Below are positions 8,123 through 13,883 of a stretch of 15,967 nucleotides of DNA, one piece after another. The position numbers and the translations under genes were made by a program. Every line of letters starts with the position of its first letter. Position 1 is the stretch's first letter. Under the pieces are notes generated by a model. That model saw only the letters and a list, made by a program, of their open reading frames with translations. It did no database searches and was not told the DNA's origin. The stretch is from Candidatus Woesearchaeota archaeon (GTDB lineage: Archaea; Nanobdellota; Nanobdellia; Woesearchaeales; WJKL01): positions 1-15,967 of the forward strand of contig JAHWIB010000032.1 of assembly GCA_019322815.1 (NCBI GenBank). Direction: 5' to 3'.

Positions 8123-8385
8123 GATTTAACTAAAACCTCTTTTATTTTAAAATGGCATTTCCATAACTCTAGAAATTCCCTGATCTCTTTGTCAAATTTA
8201 ACAGGAACAAGAAGAACTGTTCTGCCTAGGTGCTCAATTTTGTATGATTTGATAATTCCTGATCTGCCGTCTCGGCCTTTTAAAGCATAATAAAATCTTA
8301 TCTTATCTTTTTTCAGAAGGTGTTCAGTAGAATAAGTAACAATAACCATCTCTTTGTACTTGTTTTTATCTACCTCTTTAGGCAT
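8119..8385 (-). CDS. 88-residue protein of unknown function, translationally coupled to the giant surface protein
   Basis: I do not recognise a family. The protein is basic, with one cysteine (in LWKCHF), no signal peptide and no membrane segment, so it should be cytoplasmic. It appears to alternate beta strands and helices (MVIVTYSTEHLL, IRFYYALKGRDGRSG, TVLLVPVKF, KEIREFLELWKC). The first hydrophobic strand and the GRDGRSG turn suggest a compact alpha/beta fold that could bind nucleic acid or another protein. The ATG at 8385 has no Shine-Dalgarno site, but a TATA box 26-33 nt upstream fits a leaderless mRNA. Its stop overlaps the ATG of the 1890-residue gene as ATGA, so the two are almost certainly co-expressed. 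The first codon lies at the edge of a perfect operator-like dyad. A regulatory or chaperone-like role for the surface protein is possible, by position only. Confidence 0.75.
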   Translation of the reverse strand: MPKEVDKNKYKEMVIVTYSTEHLLKKDKIRFYYALKGRDGRSGIIKSYKIEHLGRTVLLVPVKFDKEIREFLELWKCHFKIKEVLVKS

Positions 8386-8405
8386 ATGTTAAGTAGGTTA
8401 ACATA
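8385..8405. promoter_or_regulatory. Operator-like dyad 1: perfect inverted repeat at the transcription start of the surface operon
   Basis: TATGTTAA (8385-8392) and its exact reverse complement TTAACATA (8398-8405) are separated by GTAGG. It lies between the TATA box at 8411-8418 and the ATG at 8385, over the expected transcription start. A protein bound here would block initiation. This is the best copy of a motif repeated across the divergent region. Confidence 0.7.
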
Positions 8406-8410
8406 AATAG

Positions 8411-8418
8411 TATATAAA
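8411..8418 (-). promoter_or_regulatory. TATA box of the 88-residue protein/giant glycoprotein operon
   Basis: The minus strand reads TTTATATA, preceded by an A-rich BRE-like stretch. Initiation about 26 nt past its centre falls near 8388, within a few bases of the ATG, so the mRNA would be leaderless. The box is bracketed by dyads 1 and 2. Confidence 0.65.
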
Positions 8419-8424
8419 TCTTTT

Positions 8425-8445
8425 GGTGTTATAGAGGTTAACTTA
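8425..8445. promoter_or_regulatory. Operator-like dyad 2: imperfect copy upstream of the surface-operon TATA box
   Basis: GTTA (8428-8431) and TAAC (8439-8442) form the core of the dyad. The five bases before the right arm TTAAC are AGAGG, like the GTAGG spacer of dyad 1. Its centre is 40 bp from the centre of dyad 1, and it sits just upstream of the BRE/TATA of the minus-strand operon. Confidence 0.5.
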
Positions 8446-8474
8446 ATATAAGACGAAGAAATTTTAATATTTGT

Positions 8475-8495
8475 TATGTTAAATAGGTTAACAAA
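8475..8495. promoter_or_regulatory. Operator-like dyad 3
   Basis: TATGTTAA (8475-8482), spacer ATAGG, then TTAACAAA (8488-8495); the inner arms TGTTAA/TTAACA are perfect. Arm sequence, spacer length and the AGG end of the spacer all match dyad 1. The centre is 50 bp from that of dyad 2. Confidence 0.6.
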
Positions 8496-8524
8496 AAAGA
8501 ATTATTTGAGATTTTATTTTTATA

Positions 8525-8544
8525 AGTTAAATAATTATTTAACT
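8525..8544. promoter_or_regulatory. Perfect 20-bp palindrome with GTTAA/TTAAC arms
   Basis: AGTTAAATAATTATTTAACT is its own reverse complement. It keeps the GTTAA and TTAAC half-sites but with an AT-only centre one base longer than in dyads 1-3. Its centre is about 50 bp from that of dyad 3. AT richness makes some palindromes likely by chance, but one of this length carrying the right half-sites is unlikely to be accidental. Confidence 0.55.
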
Positions 8545-8564
8545 AATTAATATATTAAAATTAA

Positions 8565-8574
8565 TTAACTTAAC
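8565..8574 (+). promoter_or_regulatory. Tandem TTAAC half-sites at the regulator promoter
   Basis: TTAACTTAAC holds two direct half-sites of the dyad motif, directly next to the BRE of the winged-helix regulator gene. Binding here could compete with TFB/TBP and give autoregulation. Confidence 0.4.
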
Positions 8575-8588
8575 GAAACATTTAAATA
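8575..8588 (+). promoter_or_regulatory. BRE/TATA promoter of the winged-helix regulator, leaderless
   Basis: GAAACA is followed by TTTAAATA (8581-8588), a near-ideal archaeal BRE plus TATA box. The centre lies 26 nt before the ATG at 8611, so transcription should start at or next to the start codon. No Shine-Dalgarno site is present, which agrees with a leaderless mRNA. Confidence 0.75.
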
Positions 8589-8610
8589 GAAGCTTGTAAA
8601 TATAACTATT

Positions 8611-8937
8611 ATGGAACTAGAGACTCTGCTGACAGGCTCAAAATGGGAGATTATTGAACTGCTGGCAAAAGAAAGCTTGTCTCCTATAGAAATTGCAAAA
8701 AGGCTGAAAACTACTATAGCCAATGTAAGCATGCAGTTAAGGCTTCTGCAGACAGCTGGTCTTGTCAAGAAGGAAAAAACAGGCTCAGCAGGAGCTGGAA
8801 AGCCAAGAACATTATTTTCTTTGTCTGATAATTATGGATTTATCATTGTCTTTTCAAAGAAGTTTGCTAAAAAGAAATTATTGAAATTGAAAAAAGAGCA
8901 GACAGAGCAGTTGAAGAGGTGGCTAAGAGAAGATTAA
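8611..8937 (+). CDS. ArsR-like winged-helix transcription regulator
   Basis: A 108-residue cytoplasmic DNA-binding protein. The helix-turn-helix lies at about residues 22-52 (SPIEIAKRLKTTIANVSMQL, with the recognition helix at about 36-47). The wing follows at 53-72, where a Gly-rich turn joins two strands (VKKEKTGSAGAGKPRTLFSL). The end, from about 84, is strongly Lys/Leu-rich and could be a dimer helix. It has no cysteine, so the Cys metal site of classical ArsR/SmtB sensors is absent, and no separate ligand domain is visible. The gene is divergent from the surface operon and upstream of a cation transport operon. The region between carries several GTTAA/TTAAC dyads, the kind of site a dimeric winged-helix protein would bind. 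The natural inference is an autoregulated local repressor of the surface operon. Control of the transporters is possible but no full dyad is seen at 8938-9034. Confidence 0.85.
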   Translation: MELETLLTGSKWEIIELLAKESLSPIEIAKRLKTTIANVSMQLRLLQTAGLVKKEKTGSAGAGKPRTLFSLSDNYGFIIVFSKKFAKKKLLKLKKEQTEQLKRWLRED

Positions 8938-8942
8938 TCATA

Positions 8943-8948
8943 TTTTTT
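8943..8948 (+). terminator. Possible U-tract terminator after the regulator gene
   Basis: Six T residues begin five bases after the regulator stop codon. Archaeal transcription can end at such a tract, at least partly, so the downstream transport genes may depend on readthrough or on a separate promoter that I could not place with confidence. Confidence 0.35.
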
Positions 8949-8971
8949 GGCGGAAAACTAAAACCATGGTT

Positions 8972-9011
8972 ACCAGTGAGGGGTGTAGGCAATTTTTGCC
9001 TCCCCACTGGT
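8972..9011 (+). other. Strong bulged hairpin just before the cation ATPase gene
   Basis: ACCAGT (8972-8977) pairs with ACTGGT (9006-9011), GGGG (8980-8983) with CCCC (9002-9005), and AGGCAA (8987-8992) with TTGCCT (8996-9001). The loop is TTT. This makes 16 base pairs with two bulges on the 5' side only, GA and TGT. It is GC-rich in an AT-rich setting and no T run follows it, so it is not a bacterial-type terminator. It ends 12 nt before the GAGGTG site of the ATPase. It could be a leader RNA element, an RNA processing site or a protein binding site; no known riboswitch class fits a 40-nt single hairpin. Confidence 0.6.
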
Positions 9012-9023
9012 TTATAATTGTTT

Positions 9024-9029
9024 GAGGTG
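9024..9029 (+). promoter_or_regulatory. Shine-Dalgarno site GAGGTG of the cation ATPase gene
   Basis: GAGGTG lies five bases before the ATG at 9035 and fixes the start. A leadered mRNA is therefore expected. TTTATAAT at 9011-9018 resembles a TATA box but is too close to the ATG to give a transcript that includes this site. Confidence 0.65.
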
Positions 9030-9034
9030 TTAAA

Positions 9035-11716
9035 ATGACAAATTATTATGCACAATCAATCCAGGATGTATTGAAAAACTTGAATAGTGACAGCGAAAAA
9101 GGATTAAGCCACTCAGAAGCAAAAAAAAGGCTTGAAAAATATGGATATAATGAATTAAAAAAAGGAAAAAAATTAACTCCTTTTAAGATATTTATAAGCC
9201 AGTTCAAGAATGCTTTGCTTTTACTGCTTATCTTTGCAGGAATATTATCTATGGTTCTTGGAGAAGAAATTGAATCAATAGCTATCTTTGGAATTTTATT
9301 ATTAAATGCTGTCCTTGGTTTTATCCAAGAATACAGGGCTGAAAAAGCAATGGAGGCTTTGGAAAAATTATCAACTCCTTTTGCAAGAGCAATAAGAGAT
9401 GGAAAAGAACAAAAAATTCCTGCAAAAGAACTTGTGCCAGGAGATATTGTTTTGATTGAAGCTGGTGATGTAATACCTGCTGATGCAAGATTAATCGATA
9501 TATCAAGTTTACAGGTTAATGAAGCTGCTTTGACAGGAGAATCTGTTCCTTCTAAAAAAGTTATTGACCAGTTTAAAGAAGGAACTCCTGTTGCAGACCA
9601 GGAAAATATGATATTTATGGGCACTTTTTCTAATTATGGAAAAGGCAAGTGCATTGTTACCAGTACAGGCATGAAAACAGAATTTGGAAAGATTGCCCAT
9701 TCACTGCAGACAACAAAAGAAGTCAAGACTCCTTTACAAAGGAAATTTGCAAGACTTGCAAAGCAGATTGGTATTATTGCTGTTGTTTTGATTATAACTG
9801 TACTGATTTCTGGAACAATCCAGGGAACTTTGTCTTTTGGACAGATGGTTTTATTTGCATTAGCATTAACTGTTTCTACTATTCCTAATTCACTGCCTAT
9901 TATTGTAACTGTCAGCCTATCAATGGGCTCAAAAAGGTTGTCTAAAAAGAATATGCTGATAAAAAAACTTCCTGCTGCAGAAAGCCTTGGAGCAGCAACT
10001 GTTATATGCTCTGATAAAACAGGAACAATAACAAAGAACCAGATGACCATTACAAAGATATATAGCAATAATGATATAATAAAGGTTACTGGAACTGGAT
10101 ACAAGCCTGAAGGAAATTTTTATATCAATAATAAACAGATAAATCCTAAAAAAATAGAATTATTGCTGAGAGCAGGTTATCTATGCAATAACTCAAAACT
10201 GGTTGAAAAAGAAGGTCATTACAGCATCATTGGAGACCCTACTGAAGGAAGCTTAGTTGTTCTAGGGAAAAAAGGAAATCTTCATGATGTTTATCTGCAT
10301 CATAATTTTTCATTAATTGAAGAGCTTCCTTTTGATTCTGACAGAAAAATGATGTCAGTAATTTTCAAGAACAAGATAGATAATAAAACAGAAGCTTATG
10401 TAAAAGGGGCTCCTGATCTGCTGCTGGATAAATGTGATAAAATACTTGAAAATGGAAAAATAAGACCTATAACTAAACAAGACAAGGATAAAATAACTAA
10501 ACAGAACAATTCTTTTGCAGAACAGGCATTAAGAGTTCTTGGTATTGCTTATAGAGAATCATCTGAATCAGTAAAACATGATATTAAAAATGTAGAAAAT
10601 GAATTAGTATTTGTAGGGCTAGTTGGAATGATTGATCCTCCAAGAGAGGAGGTTAAAGAAGCTGTTGCTAAATGCAATAAAGCAGGCATAAAAGTTACTA
10701 TAATTACAGGAGATCATGCTGTGACAACAAAAGCTGTAGCCAAGCAGATCGGGCTTTTTCATCCAGGAGATTTAGTTTTTACAGGAGATGAAGTAGAGAA
10801 GATGAGTGACCAGGAACTGGAAGAGAAGATAGAAAAAATAAGAATAATAGCAAGGGCATTGCCTATACAAAAACTAAGAGTTGTTGCTGCTTTGCAGAAA
10901 AAAGGGCATATTGTAGCGATGACAGGAGATGGTGTAAATGACAGCCCTGCATTAAAAAAAGCAGATATTGGCATTGCTATGGGGATTACTGGAACAGGCG
11001 TTACTAAAGAGGTTGCAAAGGCAGTTTTAGTTGATGATAATTTTGCTACAATCGTCAATGCAATAGAAGAAGGAAGAAACATCTATATCAAGATGATTAA
11101 GTCTGCAAAGTATTTATTATCATGCAATACAGGCGAGATTACTTCTGTATTCACTGCAATAATGCTGAAATTTCCTCTGCCTTTGCTGCCTTTGCAGCTT
11201 TTATTGATGAATCTGCTTACTGATGATTTTCCTGCTTTAGGTTTAGGATTTGAGTCAAGCGAAAAAGGGCTGATGGAGCAGGCTCCTAGAGATCCAAGAG
11301 AAAAGCCTATAACAACAAAGATATTCTTATCAATTTTTGTTTTTGGATTAATAATGGGCTTGGGAACATTATATATGTTTATACAGTATAAAGATATTGA
11401 TCTAAGTTATGCTCAGACAGTTGCTTTTACGACATTAGTCATGTTTCAGATGTTTGCTGTTATAAGCAGCAGAACTTTGAATCCTTCTATAAAACATTTG
11501 AATCCATTTTCTAATTTATGGCTGCTTGGAGCTGTTTGCTTGTCATTAATAATACAAGTTGCAGTTATTTATTTAGGTCCTTTGCAGCTTATATTTGGAA
11601 CTGTTGCGTTAGCTGGAATTGACTGGCTTAAAATTGCAGGAATATCAAGCTTAGGATTTGTAATGATGGAGGTAAGCAAGTTATTTATCAGGCATAAAAA
11701 AAATGGCACTAGATAG
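9035..11716 (+). CDS. P2-type cation-transporting ATPase (Ca2+-ATPase-like, ion uncertain)
   Basis: An 893-residue membrane pump that uses ATP to move a cation, full length for the P2 family. It has the N-terminal cation-ATPase domain (about 5-75), the actuator loop with LTGES (166-170), the phosphorylation motif DKTGT with Asp327, the nucleotide-domain motif KGAPD (457-461), TGD (558-560) and the hinge GDGVNDSPAL (631-640). About ten membrane helices are present. In M5, Asn698 and Glu701 (CNTGE), and in M6, Asn726, Thr729 and Asp730 (MNLLTDD), match the Ca2+ ligands of SERCA-type pumps. In M4, however, the usual PEGLP reads PNSLP (284-288), so the expected Glu is Asn285. This may alter the ion or stoichiometry. 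The next gene, a cation antiporter, overlaps its end by 14 nt. The P-type call is certain; Ca2+ is the best guess. Confidence 0.95.
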   Translation: MTNYYAQSIQDVLKNLNSDSEKGLSHSEAKKRLEKYGYNELKKGKKLTPFKIFISQFKNALLLLLIFAGILSMVLGEEIESIAIFGILLLNAVLGFIQEYRAEKAMEALEKLSTPFARAIRDGKEQKIPAKELVPGDIVLIEAGDVIPADARLIDISSLQVNEAALTGESVPSKKVIDQFKEGTPVADQENMIFMGTFSNYGKGKCIVTSTGMKTEFGKIAHSLQTTKEVKTPLQRKFARLAKQIGIIAVVLIITVLISGTIQGTLSFGQMVLFALALTVSTIPNSLPIIVTVSLSMGSKRLSKKNMLIKKLPAAESLGAATVICSDKTGTITKNQMTITKIYSNNDIIKVTGTGYKPEGNFYINNKQINPKKIELLLRAGYLCNNSKLVEKEGHYSIIGDPTEGSLVVLGKKGNLHDVYLHHNFSLIEELPFDSDRKMMSVIFKNKIDNKTEAYVKGAPDLLLDKCDKILENGKIRPITKQDKDKITKQNNSFAEQALRVLGIAYRESSESVKHDIKNVENELVFVGLVGMIDPPREEVKEAVAKCNKAGIKVTIITGDHAVTTKAVAKQIGLFHPGDLVFTGDEVEKMSDQELEEKIEKIRIIARALPIQKLRVVAALQKKGHIVAMTGDGVNDSPALKKADIGIAMGITGTGVTKEVAKAVLVDDNFATIVNAIEEGRNIYIKMIKSAKYLLSCNTGEITSVFTAIMLKFPLPLLPLQLLLMNLLTDDFPALGLGFESSEKGLMEQAPRDPREKPITTKIFLSIFVFGLIMGLGTLYMFIQYKDIDLSYAQTVAFTTLVMFQMFAVISSRTLNPSIKHLNPFSNLWLLGAVCLSLIIQVAVIYLGPLQLIFGTVALAGIDWLKIAGISSLGFVMMEVSKLFIRHKKNGTR

Positions 11717-12695
11717 TTTTTTCAATTATATTGCAGGATTTCCAGCATCACATCCATATATTTTCTTAGTTTCTATTATTATAGCTAGTTTTATAATAAT
11801 GGTCAAGAGCGCTGATATGTTAGTTTTTGGAATTGACAGATATGCAAGGAAAGAAGGATTATCAGATTTTTTGATTGGATTATTGATTGTCAGTTTTACT
11901 GCATCAACTCCTGAATTAGTATCTTCAATTACAGGATTGTTTGCAGGAGATGATGGCATTGTATTTGGAACAATCTTGGGCTCAAATATTGCAGGATTGA
12001 CCTTAGTTTTAGGAATATACGCTTTAGTTGGAAGGAAATTAAAATTATATAATAAGGTTCTAGCTAAGATGGAGGTTATAATATTTTTTCTTATAACTAT
12101 CCCTTTTTTTCTTGGAGCTGACGGAGAATTATCAAGATATGACGGAATGGCTTTGATTGCTGTTTATTTAGTTTATGTTGTATTTGTATGGATAAGAGAA
12201 TCTAGATCCGGCAAGATGAAAAGAGATGTCAAGCTTAGATTTATATGGAAGGATGCGTTGATATTTTTGCTTGCATTGTTTGCCTTGTTTTTAAGTTCGA
12301 GGTGGCTTGTATTCTCTTCAATAACTGCAGCTGGTCTTCTTAAGATACCAACTTTTTTAATGGCAATAATCATATTAGGAATAGCTTCTTCACTGCCTGA
12401 TATATTGGTTGGTGTTAGAGCTATCTTAGCAGGAGATGTTGGAATAGGTGTTGGCAATTCTCTTGGAAGCATGATTGTAAAAGCTATCTTCTTTTTCGGT
12501 CTTCTTGCAGTAATGAGGCCTCTGCCTGTGGATTTAAGAGGATTAGCTGTAACAATTGGAGTTACATTATTTAGCTTGGCTTTTGTATTATATCTGTCTG
12601 AAAAGCAGGAGATGGACTGGAAGCATGGTTTAATGCTTTTATTTATATATATCAGTTATCTGTTAATAGAAACCTTTAAAGGCATATTATCATGA
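11703..12695 (+). CDS. CaCA-family cation/proton or Na+/Ca2+ antiporter
   Basis: A 330-residue membrane protein with about ten helices, the size of prokaryotic CaCA exchangers such as YrbG and NCX_Mj. The two inverted alpha repeats are visible. Alpha-1 spans about residues 58-104, with FTASTPEL (Glu71) and LGSNIAG. Alpha-2 spans about 221-268, with GIASSLPDILVG (Asp233) and GNSLGSMIVK. The acidic residue of each repeat helps bind Ca2+ in this family. Alpha-2 carries Asp where most prokaryotic members have Glu, a change also known in K+-dependent exchangers (NCKX), and its GSN signature reads GSM. The start lies inside the end of the ATPase gene in another frame (14-nt overlap), and the end overlaps the permease by ATGA. 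A pump and an exchanger together suggest Ca2+ or other divalent cation homeostasis at the cell membrane. Confidence 0.9.
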   Translation: MALDSFFNYIAGFPASHPYIFLVSIIIASFIIMVKSADMLVFGIDRYARKEGLSDFLIGLLIVSFTASTPELVSSITGLFAGDDGIVFGTILGSNIAGLTLVLGIYALVGRKLKLYNKVLAKMEVIIFFLITIPFFLGADGELSRYDGMALIAVYLVYVVFVWIRESRSGKMKRDVKLRFIWKDALIFLLALFALFLSSRWLVFSSITAAGLLKIPTFLMAIIILGIASSLPDILVGVRAILAGDVGIGVGNSLGSMIVKAIFFFGLLAVMRPLPVDLRGLAVTIGVTLFSLAFVLYLSEKQEMDWKHGLMLLFIYISYLLIETFKGILS

Positions 12696-13828
12696 ATAAA
12701 AAATTTTTACTTTGGGAAGCAATTGCAACTTTGGTCGGAACGATAATAGGTGCAGGCATCCTTGGAATCCCGTATGTAATTGCAAAAGCTGGATTTTGGA
12801 CAGGAATATTTGATATTGTTTTGCTGGGGGTTGTTGTATTGGTTATCTATCTTTATCTTGGAGAAGTTGTTCTAAGGACAAAAGGATTTCACCAGCTTCC
12901 TGGCTATGCTGAGAAATATCTTGGAAGGTGGGGCAAAAGGTTAATGGTCTTTTCTATGGTATTTGGCAATTATGGTGCATTGATTGCTTATATCATTGGT
13001 GTAGGATTAGCATTAGCTGCAATCTTTGGAGGAGAGCCTTTGATTTATTCTTTGATATTTTTTGTTATAGTTGCTGTGATTGTATATAAAGGATTGAAGG
13101 CAGTGGGAAAATCAGAACTTATAATGCTTCCAATGGTAATCTTTGTTATAATAATAATCTCTTTATTATCTTTTGGCCATATTAACATTAATAATTATGC
13201 AACATTTGATATTTTTAAGATATTAATCCCTTATGGAGTTATATTGTTTGCATTTTTAGGAGCAGCTGCTGTTCCTGAAATGGAGCAGGAGCTTGTCAAA
13301 AGTAGAAAATTAATGAAAAAAGCAATAATCATTGGTGTTTTAATTCCGATAGTCTCTTATCTTATTTTTGCTTTTGCTATTGTTGGTGTTTCCGGCTTAT
13401 CAACTACAGAAGTTGCAACAATTGGTTTAGGCCAGATAATGGGAAAATATATGATTATAATCGGAAATCTTTTGGCTGTATTGACTATGACCACTTCTTT
13501 TTTGACTTTAGGTCTAGCATTGAAACAAACTTATAATTATGATTATAAACTAAACAATACTTTGGCATGGGCATTGACTGTTTTTGTTCCTTTGCTGATT
13601 GCTGTAAGCGGATTAACATCATTTATTCAGGTGATTGGCCTTTCAGGAGTGATTGCAGGAGGTATAGAAGGCGTCTTGATTGTCTTGATGGCAATGAAGG
13701 CTAAGAAGTTAGGTGACAGAAAGCCAGAATATTCTGTTAAGATAAACTGGCTGATTGCTACTTTATTGATAGGATTATTTGTTCTTGGAGCTGTCTATCT
13801 TTTAGCTGAGAGTTTAGGGTTAATTTAA
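12692..13828 (+). CDS. Amino acid permease of the APC superfamily, aromatic (Trp/Tyr permease-like) type
   Basis: A 378-residue protein with about eleven hydrophobic helices. The first helix carries GTIIGAGILGIPY (16-28), the unwound substrate and ion site typical of APC-superfamily carriers and close to the pattern in the aromatic amino acid permease (Trp_Tyr_perm) and AAAP families. HQLPGYAEKYLG (67-78) after helix 2 also fits. A conserved-looking loop with PEMEQEL follows helix 6. These carriers usually import an amino acid with H+ or Na+. The ATG overlaps the antiporter stop as ATGA, so the gene is translated with the two ion transporters. If the antiporter or ATPase sets a Na+ or H+ gradient, the permease could use it; that link is inferred. 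The exact substrate cannot be read from sequence. Confidence 0.8.
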   Translation: MNKKFLLWEAIATLVGTIIGAGILGIPYVIAKAGFWTGIFDIVLLGVVVLVIYLYLGEVVLRTKGFHQLPGYAEKYLGRWGKRLMVFSMVFGNYGALIAYIIGVGLALAAIFGGEPLIYSLIFFVIVAVIVYKGLKAVGKSELIMLPMVIFVIIIISLLSFGHININNYATFDIFKILIPYGVILFAFLGAAAVPEMEQELVKSRKLMKKAIIIGVLIPIVSYLIFAFAIVGVSGLSTTEVATIGLGQIMGKYMIIIGNLLAVLTMTTSFLTLGLALKQTYNYDYKLNNTLAWALTVFVPLLIAVSGLTSFIQVIGLSGVIAGGIEGVLIVLMAMKAKKLGDRKPEYSVKINWLIATLLIGLFVLGAVYLLAESLGLI

Positions 13829-13845
13829 ATGCAATGGTTCGAAGA

Positions 13846-13860
13846 ATGAAACTTTTATAA
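13846..13860 (+). promoter_or_regulatory. BRE/TATA promoter of elp3, leaderless
   Basis: GAATGAAAC is followed by TTTTATAA (13853-13860). The centre of the box lies about 27 nt before the ATG at 13884 and there is no Shine-Dalgarno site, so the mRNA should start at or next to the ATG. This separates elp3 from the transport operon despite the 55-nt gap and shared strand. Confidence 0.65.
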
Positions 13861-13883
13861 ACTAATCTTTTATTTCTTTTATT

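Noticed and set aside
8938..9034. yybP-ykoY (Mn2+) riboswitch-like leader, suggested by GGGGTGTAG before an ion pump gene.
   Set aside because: Only a single 40-nt hairpin can be formed; the multi-helix junction and second conserved loop of that class are absent.
9046..10104. Minus-strand open frames opposite the ATPase gene, and similar ones at 10759-11082.
   Set aside because: They are antisense to an intact, motif-complete P-type ATPase and have shadow-like composition.
11696..11703. A8 tract at the ATPase/antiporter overlap as a slippage site that would fuse the two proteins.
   Set aside because: A -1 shift does not lead into the antiporter frame; a +1 or multi-base slip would be needed. 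The antiporter also has its own ATG and normal length. An A run is expected in this AT-rich DNA.
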